Of a DNA stretch of 32,524 nucleotides, positions 23,700 to 30,610 are shown piece by piece. The translations under genes and the position numbers were made by a program. Each line of letters begins with the position of its first letter. Position 1 is the first letter of the stretch. Below the pieces are notes generated by a model that saw nothing but the letters and a program-made list of their open reading frames with translations, was not told where the DNA came from and did not search any database. The stretch lies in NCBI GenBank assembly GCA_021828475.1, contig JAJZIY010000036.1, positions 1 to 32,524 on the forward strand. The letters are read 5' to 3'. The DNA comes from Actinomycetes bacterium. GTDB lineage: Bacteria > Actinomycetota > Acidimicrobiia > Acidimicrobiales > Palsa-688.

Positions 23700-25085
23700 C
23701 TAGTCGGATGCCTCCACATGCGGGACGCAGGGTAGTTCGAAGCCGATCACCGCGCCGCCGTCGGGATGGTTGCCGGCGAACGCCCGGCCGCCGTTGGCCT
23801 CCGCCACCTGGCTCACGATAGCCAGTCCGAGGCCCGAGCCGGGCTTGCTCCGAGCCGCCGCCGACCTGTAGAAGCGGTCGAAGACCCGGGGTACGTCCTC
23901 AGCGCCGAGGCCGGTCCCGTGGTCGCGCACCTCGGCGCGGCCCGACCGCACGCTGACCTCCACGGGGCTCGACGGCGGGCTGAACTTGAGGGCGTTGTCG
24001 ACAAGGTTGGACACAGCCCGGGCCAGTGCCCTCGGCTGGCCCGTGACGGCGCACGGCTCAGCCTTCAGCGTGATGGGCCGACCGCTGCGCTGACGGGCGC
24101 GCTCCACCACTTCCTCAGCCACTTCGTCGAGGCGGACCACCTCCACCGCCTCCTCCTGGTGGCGGTCCGCGTTAAGCTCCACCAGTTCGTTCACCAGGGC
24201 GGTGAGCTCGCTCAGCTCGGAGTCCAGGGCCCCGAGGACGCGGGAGCGGGTCGCTGCCGGCAACGTCTCGTGCCGGCGCAGGATGTCCACGTTCGTCCGC
24301 AGGCTCGTGAGCGGGGTCCGCAGCTCGTGGCCGGCGTCCTCCGCCAGGTGCTGCTGCTGGGCACGGAGCTCGGCCAGGGAGCCCAGCATGACCGAGAAAG
24401 CCTGGCTGAGCCGTCCGGTCTCGTCGGCGGAGCCAGTTTCGACCTGGACGTCGAGGCGGCCGGTCGAGGCCACCCGCTCGGCGGCCAACGCCAGATGCCG
24501 GAGAGGGCGCACGAAGCGCCGGGCGAACAGCCAGCCGACAGCAGCGGCCACCAGCACGATGGTCAAGTCGAGCAGCCCGAGGCGCCAGCGCAGCGACCCC
24601 AGGAGGGCGGCGTCCTCGCTGGTGTCCCGCCCGAGTTGCACCGCGCCACCACCGGGCAGGGGCTCGGTCAGCACGCGGTACTCGCTCTGGCCCACGGCCT
24701 CGCTGCGCAGCCAGGCAGCGCCTCCGGAGCGTGCGATGCGCCGGTCGCGCCCCAGGACGGGCAGGGGGACCTGGCCCTGCACGGAGACAAGGTGGCCGTC
24801 GGGGCGAAGGTACTGCACGACCACCAGGCCGAGGGCGCCCAGGGGGCCTTGGCCGCCCATCATCTGACTGGCCATGGGCGCGCTGCCCGCCTGGCCCATC
24901 ATGGCCGTCCCCGGCCCCATCGCCGAGGACGCAGACACGACCCTGGCCGCCGCCTGGGTCAGCGACTGGTTGACCTCGGAGGCGAGGCGGCCCGATGTCG
25001 ACGCGTAGGCAATGGCTGCCGCCGTTGTCGCGGCCACGGCCGAGAGCATGGCCAGGGCGACGGCGAGGCGTGTCCTGAGGGTCAC
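23700..25085 (-). CDS. Sensor histidine kinase with Met-rich loop (MprB-like)
   Basis: A 461-aa membrane kinase. TM1 covers about 8-28 and TM2 about 169-187. The extracytoplasmic loop has a Met cluster (Met56, 62, 63, 71, 75, 76 among Gly/Ser/Ala), which suggests Cu(I) or other soft-metal contact. A HAMP domain (188-240) is followed by the H-box DAGHELRTPLTSLRTN with phospho-acceptor His253, the N-box AVSNLVDNALKF, G1 DHGTGLG and G2 GSGLGLAIV. It phosphorylates the response regulator encoded just upstream, whose stop overlaps this GTG start by 4 bp. Residue pattern and size are closest to actinobacterial MprB/TcrY-like kinases. The metal-sensing idea is inference from composition. Confidence 0.93.
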   Translation of the reverse strand: MTLRTRLAVALAMLSAVAATTAAAIAYASTSGRLASEVNQSLTQAAARVVSASSAMGPGTAMMGQAGSAPMASQMMGGQGPLGALGLVVVQYLRPDGHLVSVQGQVPLPVLGRDRRIARSGGAAWLRSEAVGQSEYRVLTEPLPGGGAVQLGRDTSEDAALLGSLRWRLGLLDLTIVLVAAAVGWLFARRFVRPLRHLALAAERVASTGRLDVQVETGSADETGRLSQAFSVMLGSLAELRAQQQHLAEDAGHELRTPLTSLRTNVDILRRHETLPAATRSRVLGALDSELSELTALVNELVELNADRHQEEAVEVVRLDEVAEEVVERARQRSGRPITLKAEPCAVTGQPRALARAVSNLVDNALKFSPPSSPVEVSVRSGRAEVRDHGTGLGAEDVPRVFDRFYRSAAARSKPGSGLGLAIVSQVAEANGGRAFAGNHPDGGAVIGFELPCVPHVEASD

Positions 25086-25774
25086 GGCGCTCGCAGGCTG
25101 TAGCCGACGCCGCGGACGGTGCGTATGAGCTGGGGTGCACCGTCGTCGCCCAGCTTGCGGCGCAGGTAGCCGATGTACACGGCGAGGTTCTTTGAGTCAG
25201 GGCCGAAGTCGTAGCCCCATATCTGCTCGTAGATCGAGCCTTGGGCCAGGACGACACCCGCGTTCCTCATCAAGAGCTGTAACAGGTCGAACTCGGTCTT
25301 GGTCAGCTCGACCTCTCGTTGGCCTCGCCAGACCCGGCGCGCCGTCTCGTCGAGACGGAGGTCGCCCACGACCAGCGCGCCGCTCGGCTCCTCGTACCTG
25401 GTACGGCGCAGCAGCGCCCGCAAGCGGGCCAGCAGTTCGTCCAGGGAGAACGGTTTGCCGAGGTAGTCGTCTGCGCCGGCGTCCAAGCCCGAGATGCGCT
25501 CGGAAATCTCCGAGCGGGCGGTGAGGATCAGCACGGGCGTGCGGTCCTGGCGCGAACGCATCCGCCTGCACACGGATAGCCCGTCGACTTCGGGCATGCC
25601 GATGTCGAGCACGACGGCGTCCGGGCGTCTGGCAGCAACCTCCTCCAGCGCCATGGCCCCGTCCGGCACGGCGACAGCCCGGTACCCCTCGAGCTCGAGA
25701 GCGGTGACGAGCGAATCGCGCGTGGAACGGTCGTCGTCGGCCACGAGGATGAGCGGAGCCTCGGCTTGTGCCAC
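25082..25774 (-). CDS. OmpR-family response regulator (MprA-like)
   Basis: A 230-aa regulator with a receiver domain (10-122) and a C-terminal winged-helix domain (about 135-230). Acidic pocket VADDD, phospho-acceptor Asp57 in AVVLDIGMPEVDG, Thr in ILTARSE and Lys in YLGKPFSLDELL are all present. The DNA-binding part ends with AVYIGYLRRKLGDDG...IRTVRGVGYSLR. GTG 25774 starts the protein and the kinase gene overlaps its end. The divergent gene for a secreted Met-rich protein and the direct repeats in the shared 149-bp promoter are likely targets. Confidence 0.95.
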   Translation of the reverse strand: MAQAEAPLILVADDDRSTRDSLVTALELEGYRAVAVPDGAMALEEVAARRPDAVVLDIGMPEVDGLSVCRRMRSRQDRTPVLILTARSEISERISGLDAGADDYLGKPFSLDELLARLRALLRRTRYEEPSGALVVGDLRLDETARRVWRGQREVELTKTEFDLLQLLMRNAGVVLAQGSIYEQIWGYDFGPDSKNLAVYIGYLRRKLGDDGAPQLIRTVRGVGYSLRAP

Positions 25775-25845
25775 CAGCCCATTGTGCCTGACAGCGGCAA
25801 GAGCCGGGTGGGAACTGACCGCACCCCGGCTGCGCCGCTCAGGTT

Positions 25846-25898
25846 CTAACCGGGCTCTTACCGCTGCCAGGCGGCGCCCTTACCGGAGAGCCTTAGCG
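25846..25898 (+). promoter_or_regulatory. Direct repeats, candidate OmpR-type binding sites
   Basis: CTAACCG (25846-25852), CTTACCG (25857-25863) and CTTACCG (25879-25885) start 11 and 22 bp apart, that is, on the same face of the helix. A weaker copy CTTAGCG lies at 25892-25898. Tandem heptamers with 11-bp phasing are typical of PhoB/OmpR-family sites. They lie between the response regulator gene and the divergent secreted-protein gene, closer to the latter. Confidence 0.55.
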
Positions 25899-25923
25899 TC
25901 GTTGACAGAAAGGAGCTGGAGAA

Positions 25924-26490
25924 ATGAACAAGGCAAGGTTGAGAAGGAAACTGGCAGGTTCGGGGCTCGTCCTGGTGGCGGCATTGGCAGGCGGGGGCAC
26001 GGCGGCGGCTTTCCTGGCCGGCACCCCAGGCGCGCTCGCCGCTACCATCGTCCCCGCCGCCACCACCACTACGACTGCTTCCGGAGCCGGCTCGGGCGTG
26101 AACAGCACCGCGCCCATGACCTCCGCCTTGCAGAAGCTGGTCGCCGACGGGACCATCACCCAGGCTCAGGCCACGGCGGTGCGCAATGCCCTCCTGCAGG
26201 ACATGCGCGACTGGCGCTCGACTGGCGGCCCTCAGATGAGGGAGCGTGGCGGCATGTGGGCAAGCGCCCTCAGCCAGTTGGTCAAGGACGGCACCATCAC
26301 CCAGTCGCAGGCGACGGCGATCACCAAGGCCATGGTGGCCCAAGCCGAGGCCTTCTGCGGCGCAGGGTCGGCTGACAGGACGGGTTACGGGATGATGGGC
26401 GGCTCTGCCGGCTCGATGATGGGCGGCTGGGGCGGCGCCACGACCGGTTCGGCTTCGCCCACGGCCCGGGGTGGCTTCTCGATGATGTGA
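25924..26490 (+). CDS. Secreted Met-rich protein with two tandem helical repeats
   Basis: A 188-aa exported protein. A positively charged start (MNKARLRRKLAG) and a hydrophobic stretch (13-32) ending near GALAA (36-40) form a signal peptide or anchor. After a Thr-rich spacer come two copies of a 23-residue motif, ALQKLVADGTITQAQATAV (68-86) and ALSQLVKDGTITQSQATAI (115-133), the pattern also seen in actinobacterial surface proteins. The C-terminal 35 residues are Gly/Met-rich (MMGGSAGSMMGG...FSMM), reminiscent of metal-contacting tails. AAAGGAGCTGGAGAA before ATG 25924 is a strong ribosome-binding site. Divergent from the MprA-like regulator, it is probably its target. Function unknown; a metal-binding or envelope-stress protein is possible. 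Confidence 0.85.
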   Translation: MNKARLRRKLAGSGLVLVAALAGGGTAAAFLAGTPGALAATIVPAATTTTTASGAGSGVNSTAPMTSALQKLVADGTITQAQATAVRNALLQDMRDWRSTGGPQMRERGGMWASALSQLVKDGTITQSQATAITKAMVAQAEAFCGAGSADRTGYGMMGGSAGSMMGGWGGATTGSASPTARGGFSMM

Positions 26491-26541
26491 GATGGCGGTC
26501 TTCGGCGCCCCGTCGCCACCTTCGCTGCGAGGCCCGCAAGG

Positions 26542-26572
26542 CATGGCCCCCGCCTCCCCGGCGGGGGCCATG
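26542..26572. terminator. Strong GC hairpin after the secreted-protein gene
   Basis: A 13-bp perfect stem, CATGGCCCCCGCC (26542-26554) with GGCGGGGGCCATG (26560-26572) and loop TCCCC, 52 bp after the stop. There is no T-run, as is common for hairpin terminators in high-GC actinobacteria. The following stretch to 26745 holds no gene. Confidence 0.6.
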
Positions 26573-26745
26573 GCGTTGCAGCGGCTACCCGACCGGCCCG
26601 AGCACGTAGGCAAGCCTGCGAGGAACGGCCCTACCCCCCTCCGGGTATCGGGGACGACGCTGGCGGACGTGGTCGGGACGAGCGCCGAAGGGCGGTGCGG
26701 TGAGCTCCCGGGCCGTGGGCGCAGGGGACGCAAAGTCGGGGCCGC

Positions 26746-27021
26746 TCAGCCCGCCCGGACTTTCCCGCCCGCACTGTCGAGCTCGCGCCGCAGCTTGCGC
26801 TCCGAGAGGCGGCCGTACGAGAAGAGCCTGCCCTCGAGCAACACGCCCGGCAGGAAGGCGACGAAATGTTCTGTCAGCAGTGCCACCCCCTCCTCGCTCT
26901 GGTCCGCCACGACCCTGACAGTAATGTCGTAGTCCAGCGCCACGCGCCTGAGGACGTCCTCGGCATGCTCGCAGAGCTCGCAGTGCGGTGCGGTGACAAG
27001 GGTCACCCGCACCGGGGTCAC
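26746..27021 (-). CDS. Glutaredoxin-like thiol protein
   Basis: A 91-aa thioredoxin-fold protein of the DUF836/glutaredoxin-like type. Strand VRVTLVTAP is followed by the redox site HCELCEHAEDVL (Cys14, Cys17), and FLPGVLLEGR carries the expected cis-Pro (Pro58). The end is a charged helix. It is a likely cytoplasmic electron donor or thiol-disulfide exchanger. GTG 27021 overlaps the redoxin stop as GTGA (27018-27021), which fixes the start over longer frames, and makes it the last gene of the DoxX-CcdA-redoxin operon. Confidence 0.85.
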   Translation of the reverse strand: MTPVRVTLVTAPHCELCEHAEDVLRRVALDYDITVRVVADQSEEGVALLTEHFVAFLPGVLLEGRLFSYGRLSERKLRRELDSAGGKVRAG

Positions 27022-27767
27022 AGGGCCTTCCCCCCCGAACCGCCGGCGCGCATCTGGGCGAGCAGGTCGGAGTCCGGGACGAACATCGTGTAGTTGGGAG
27101 CGCCTCCGTAGTCCGCTCGCCATTCGATGCGCCCGTCAGGCCCCACCACGACGAAACTGTGCCCGTCCTGGTCTGCCATGCCGGCCATGGCGTACGACGT
27201 GGTGCCGTAGGTGCTGGAAACCCTGACGTTCGCGTCCGCCAGAAGGGGGGTCGTGATCCCCTCGTCGGCCACCTTCTGGCGGAGGGCGTAGAGCGGGTCG
27301 GTGGTGATGCTCACCATTTCGTCTATGCCCAGGGCACGGAATTGAGCCCAGTCGGTCTGGATGTTCTTTATCTGGGTCCAGCAGGGTTCGCAGTCGACGC
27401 CCTCCTGGAAGAACAGCAGGACCGTCTTGCCCCGTTGCGCCGAGAGGCTCCACGTACCTCCCCTCGTGGAAGCGAGGCTGAAGTCGGGTGCCGACGCCCC
27501 CGGGCCTGGCCGGCCGACCGAGTAGGCATAAGCGCTGGCGGCCTGGCCGCTCCCGCCGTTGCTGACCGCGTACAGCCCGCCGACGGCGGCGACCACCACG
27601 GCAGCGCTGCCGGCCCAGATCTTGTGCTGACGGGACCGGCGGGCCTGGGCCGCGATCTGCCTGGCCGTCTTGTTCCTTGCCCCTGCGGGCCGCTGCTGGC
27701 CCGGGCGGGCCGGGTCTGCGGGCCGGGGTGCTCCGGGCCTTGGGCGCGGGGGGACTCTTGCCGTCAT
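27018..27767 (-). CDS. Membrane-anchored AhpC/TSA-type redoxin
   Basis: A 249-aa protein with a Pro/Arg-rich cytoplasmic N-terminus, one membrane helix (about 50-68) and an external thioredoxin-fold domain. PDFSLAS begins the fold and FFQEGVDCEPCWTQI holds the CxxC at Cys126 and Cys129. SSTYGTTSYAM and GPDGRIEWRADYGG complete a peroxiredoxin/TlpA-like pattern. It should act as an extracytoplasmic thiol reductase or peroxidase fed by the CcdA-like protein encoded just before it. ATG 27767 is favoured: AAGGAGG lies 6 bases upstream and it overlaps the ccdA stop (ATGA, 27764-27767). Confidence 0.88.
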   Translation of the reverse strand: MTARVPPRPRPGAPRPADPARPGQQRPAGARNKTARQIAAQARRSRQHKIWAGSAAVVVAAVGGLYAVSNGGSGQAASAYAYSVGRPGPGASAPDFSLASTRGGTWSLSAQRGKTVLLFFQEGVDCEPCWTQIKNIQTDWAQFRALGIDEMVSITTDPLYALRQKVADEGITTPLLADANVRVSSTYGTTSYAMAGMADQDGHSFVVVGPDGRIEWRADYGGAPNYTMFVPDSDLLAQMRAGGSGGKAL

Positions 27768-28816
27768 CGACATCCTCCTTGGGGAACGGTTGCGGCACCG
27801 GGAGCCATGGCGCCGGTCTCGACCTGTTGTTCGGGCAGCCCTCCGGAGCCGGCACAGCAAGGCTCGGCGCCCGGTGTCGCGACCACGGGCGAGCCGCTCG
27901 CACCGAGGTCTTCGAGGCTCTCCGTGCCGTCGTCGTCCTCGCCGGGCTCTCCATGGGCGGTCACGGCGGAGGTCTGGTGCACGGCGAGCCGGGCCAGCAG
28001 GGCCAGCGCTGTCAGGACCACGAGCGCCGTGGTCCATCCGGGCACGTGGCCGGCGAACGTCGTGAGGACGTGTGCTACGTGCTGCAACGTCGTCGTCATC
28101 CGCAGCTGCCATCCGCTCGTTGCACTGCCTGGGCCGGTCACGGCGATGACGGCGGTCATGACCGACATGGCGATCAGCAGGAGCCCGCCGACCAGGCTGG
28201 TGAGGGGCACGTAGCGGCTGTGACCCCCGAGCGAGAGCCGAACCGCCCTGGCTCGCAACCAGCTTGTCTGCCCGAGCTTGCGCCCGTCCCAGACCAGTGC
28301 GACGGCAAACAGCGGTGCCACAAGGCCGAAGACGTAGGCGACCGAGATGCCGAGAGAGGTGACGAAATCAGAGCTGGCACCGGCCAGGATGACCGCGCCG
28401 GCGAGTACGGGGGCGCAGCAGGCGGTGGCGACGCCTGAGAACACCCCGAGGAGGTAGGCGCGGCTCGAGCCCCCGCCGGGTCTGGCCCGAAGCCCGACCA
28501 TGGGCAACGACATGCTCCGGCCCAGGAGCATGAGGATGCCGAGCACCGCCATGGCCGCAGCCATGACGGTGTAGATGATCGGGTGGTACTCGTTGATGAG
28601 CCGGCTCACGGCGGTGACACCGAAAGCGATCGGGACGATCACCGTGGCCACCCCGGCGGCGAAGACGAAGGTCATGGCCACAAGGGCGCTGCGGCGGTGG
28701 ACACCGGTGGCCAGGTATGCGGGCAGCATGACCGAAATGCAGCAGGGCGCGAACAGAGCGACCATGCCCGCCAGGAAGGCGGCGATGACGGTCGTGCCCT
28801 GGAGGAGCTGGGACAT
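27764..28816 (-). CDS. ccdA: CcdA/DsbD-type transmembrane electron carrier
   Basis: A 350-aa integral membrane protein with six core helices plus one more near the C-terminus. The two redox Cys regions are FAPCCISVMLPAYL (Cys25, Cys26) and GVATACCAPVLAG (Cys133, Cys134), which match the paired Cys of CcdA/DsbD. It moves electrons from cytoplasmic thioredoxin across the membrane. The partner is likely the anchored redoxin encoded by the next, overlapping gene. The C-terminal tail is long and acidic with a CC pair (AEPCCAGSG). ATG 28816 with GGAG ten bases upstream is preferred to TTG 28861, which lies in a hairpin. Confidence 0.88.
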   Translation of the reverse strand: MSQLLQGTTVIAAFLAGMVALFAPCCISVMLPAYLATGVHRRSALVAMTFVFAAGVATVIVPIAFGVTAVSRLINEYHPIIYTVMAAAMAVLGILMLLGRSMSLPMVGLRARPGGGSSRAYLLGVFSGVATACCAPVLAGAVILAGASSDFVTSLGISVAYVFGLVAPLFAVALVWDGRKLGQTSWLRARAVRLSLGGHSRYVPLTSLVGGLLLIAMSVMTAVIAVTGPGSATSGWQLRMTTTLQHVAHVLTTFAGHVPGWTTALVVLTALALLARLAVHQTSAVTAHGEPGEDDDGTESLEDLGASGSPVVATPGAEPCCAGSGGLPEQQVETGAMAPGAATVPQGGCR

Positions 28817-28856
28817 GTGTGCGAGGCTCTCCTGTGTCGTGGTTACCAGCAGCGGG

Positions 28857-28895
28857 TGCAACCCACGCCGGCTCAGATAGCCGGCATGGGTTGCA
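28857..28895 (-). other. 17-bp hairpin in the doxX-ccdA leader
   Basis: The arms TGCAACCCACGCCGGCT (28857-28873) and AGCCGGCATGGGTTGCA (28879-28895) pair around a 5-nt loop. In RNA from the minus strand all 17 positions pair, one of them U-G; in plus-strand RNA that pair would be a C-A mismatch. It lies between the DoxX stop and the ccdA start. There is no T-run. It could be an attenuator, an RNA-processing site or a partial terminator within the operon. Confidence 0.6.
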
Positions 28896-28918
28896 CGTCG
28901 AGTGTGCCCGGCGGGGTT

Positions 28919-29575
28919 TCAGCCCTGGTGCTCGTGCATGTGCTCCTGGGACGAGACCGCATGCGCAAGGGCGGGCACCAGAGTCGAGGCCTCGCTGCCG
29001 CGGCGCGGCCGCTGCACAGAAGGGCTGACGGGGGCCTGGTCCGGGCGGCGCACCTCGGCGACACGCCACCACCACGAGTAGCGGCGCTCGAGGTAGTAGT
29101 CCAGGCTGTAGGGCGACGGCCCGGCGTAGTAGCTGAGGGCCAGCAGCCCGAGGAACAAGATCGCGTAGATCACCGCCGTGCCGATGTCCGAAGCGCCCGA
29201 GGTGTAAGGCCCGCCAAAACCCTCGGCGGTCGCCCAGATGAGCACAGAGAAGATCGCAGCGGAGACGTAGGTGAGCTTGCGGGCCACGCCAGCGATGAGG
29301 GCCAGGGCGATCAGGGTCTCCACTACGGCGACCAAGTAGGCGAAGAACATCGCGCGCGGGTGCTGGAGGTCGATCCAGAAACGGAACCACGGCTTGAGCC
29401 AACCGGGCTGGCCCTGGGCGATGCCCATTATCGTGGACATGTAGGACGAGCGGAACCCCGGTAACCACTTGAGGGCGGCATCGACGGCCCATATCAAGCC
29501 GAAGACGATCCTGAGCGCGCTCATCGGCCATGGCGACAGACGGCAGGTCGTTGGGCCCTCGTTCGTAGCGGGCAC
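28919..29575 (-). CDS. DoxX/DoxD-like membrane protein with His-rich tail
   Basis: A 218-aa membrane protein with four to five helices. The start SALRIVFGLIWAVDAALKWLPGF is the DoxX/TQO-subunit pattern, followed by PWFRFWIDLQHPRAMFFAYL, LIALALIAGVARKLTYVSA and further helices to about 165. The tail is hydrophilic and ends SSQEHMHEHQG, able to bind metal. DoxX-like proteins are linked to thiosulfate:quinone oxidoreductase and to redox stress defence; the exact role here is open. GTG 29575 is chosen because AAGGAGG lies just upstream; the frame runs on to 29638. It is the first gene of the minus-strand operon and faces the CsoR operators. Confidence 0.8.
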   Translation of the reverse strand: MPATNEGPTTCRLSPWPMSALRIVFGLIWAVDAALKWLPGFRSSYMSTIMGIAQGQPGWLKPWFRFWIDLQHPRAMFFAYLVAVVETLIALALIAGVARKLTYVSAAIFSVLIWATAEGFGGPYTSGASDIGTAVIYAILFLGLLALSYYAGPSPYSLDYYLERRYSWWWRVAEVRRPDQAPVSPSVQRPRRGSEASTLVPALAHAVSSQEHMHEHQG

Positions 29576-29774
29576 ATTTCCTCCTTCCGTGGGCCGGACC
29601 GGTGCCCTGCCCACTTCATCGACGTTCACCTGCACCACACATCAGCCCTGGGACCCGCTCCGGCTATCCCTTCGGGTAGGACAACGCCCGGTTTTGGCCT
29701 TCGTTCGTCAGGATGCACCGGCAATAGGGGTGGGGGGTAGGGTCATGCGTTGCCTTGGGGCCGGGACCTGTGGC

Positions 29775-29793
29775 CCTACCCCGGGGGGGTAGG
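29775..29793. promoter_or_regulatory. csoR: CsoR-type operator 1
   Basis: CCTACCCC-GGG-GGGGTAGG, perfect 8-bp arms with a 3-bp centre. The C-run/G-run palindrome flanked by TA is the hallmark of CsoR/RcnR-family sites, and a CsoR gene lies 412 bp downstream. Confidence 0.65.
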
Positions 29794-29859
29794 CTGCAAC
29801 TTGGAGCCGCGCCTGCGGCACCAGGGCCATCGGAGCGGTGCCGAGGTGACCTAAGGCCC

Positions 29860-29874
29860 TACCCCCCAGGGGTA
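29860..29874. promoter_or_regulatory. csoR: CsoR-type operator 2
   Basis: TACCCC-CCA-GGGGTA, perfect 6-bp arms with a 3-bp centre, 61 bp before the SHOCT gene. It is placed to control the plus-strand operon that encodes CsoR itself. Confidence 0.65.
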
Positions 29875-29935
29875 CTAACGCCGAATGCTGGAGAAGGCCA
29901 CCGGCGCCAGCCGCCGGCGGCGAGGAGGTCCGACG

Positions 29936-30208
29936 ATGATGTTCTGGTACGGGGGTCACTGGGGTTGGTGGCAGAGCGCATTGAGCCTGTTGGCAATGCT
30001 GGGCTTTTGGGGCTTGGTGGCCTGGGGCGTCTACGCCGTTGCCCGAGGCCCGCACCGGACGCCGCCGCCGAACGACCGGCAGGACGCTCTCGGGATTCTC
30101 GACGAGCGCCTGGCCCGGGGTGAGATCGACCAGGAGCAGTACAGGGAGATGCGCGAACTGATGAGGACCGGGCGTGGCACGGCCGCAGCGGGCTGGGGCC
30201 AGCCATGA
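29936..30208 (+). CDS. Small membrane protein with SHOCT domain
   Basis: A 90-aa protein: an aromatic, His-containing start (MMFWYGGHWGWW), one membrane helix (about 13-36) and a C-terminal SHOCT motif (ALGILDERLARGEIDQEQYREMRELM). Such proteins are frequent next to CsoR and copper genes; their molecular role is unknown, perhaps oligomerisation or regulation of neighbours. GAGGAGG ends eight bases before ATG 29936 and fixes the start over ATG 29885. The stop overlaps the csoR start as ATGA (30205-30208), so they are translationally coupled. Confidence 0.85.
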   Translation: MMFWYGGHWGWWQSALSLLAMLGFWGLVAWGVYAVARGPHRTPPPNDRQDALGILDERLARGEIDQEQYREMRELMRTGRGTAAAGWGQP

Positions 30209-30591
30209 CGAAGGCGAAGCGGGGCACCGATGTCGCCCAGGCGGGGAGCGGGCACTGCGCCGGGCACGCCGCCGCGGCGGCGGACGGCCCCGGGCAGGTC
30301 CTGCGCCCTGTCCGGGGCTACGCCTCGGGCAAGGACGACTACCTGTCCCGGCTCAAGAAGATCGAGGGCCAGGTGCGCGGGCTTCAGCGTATGGTCGAGG
30401 CCGACAAGTGGTGCCCGGACATCGTCACACAGGTCAGCTCTGCTACACGGGCCTTGCAGGAGGTCGCCGTCGGGCTCCTGAACGACCACCTGCACCATTG
30501 TGTACTTGGGGCCGCCAATGCTCCCGACGGTGACCCCGAGCGCCTCTTGGACGAGGTGGCCGGCACCATCCGGCAGGTCGTGCGGCTCTGA
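30205..30591 (+). CDS. csoR: Copper-sensing repressor CsoR
   Basis: CsoR/RcnR-family regulator of 128 aa. An extra N-terminal tail of about 40 residues with GHCAGH precedes the four-helix domain. LSRLKKIEGQVRGLQRMVE is the DNA-contacting helix. The Cu(I) ligands are in place: Cys70 in KWCPDI, then His95 and Cys99 in NDHLHHC, matching the Cys-His-Cys set of M. tuberculosis CsoR. It should release its operators when Cu(I) binds. The two palindromes at 29775 and 29860 upstream of its operon are the expected sites, so autoregulation together with control of the divergent DoxX operon is likely. Confidence 0.93.
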   Translation: MTKAKRGTDVAQAGSGHCAGHAAAAADGPGQVLRPVRGYASGKDDYLSRLKKIEGQVRGLQRMVEADKWCPDIVTQVSSATRALQEVAVGLLNDHLHHCVLGAANAPDGDPERLLDEVAGTIRQVVRL

Positions 30592-30610
30592 GGGCCGCAG
30601 CCGTGCGGCC

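Larger units (their letters stand above)
29576..29935. other. Divergent control region between the two copper/thiol operons
   Basis: 360 bp without a gene. It contains two CsoR-type operators (29775-29793 and 29860-29874) and extra G-runs of the same kind: GGGGTAGG at 29734-29741, and CTATCCC-TTC-GGGTAGG near 29664-29680, an imperfect copy. Confidence 0.7.

Noticed and set aside
23766-25103. Plus-strand frame of 445 codons opposite the histidine kinase
   Set aside because: Antisense shadow of a complete kinase with H, N and G boxes.
26632-26647. TACCC-N6-GGGTA resembling a CsoR site
   Set aside because: It lies between the 3' ends of two convergent genes, not in a promoter, and the spacer differs from the two good sites near 29.8 kb.
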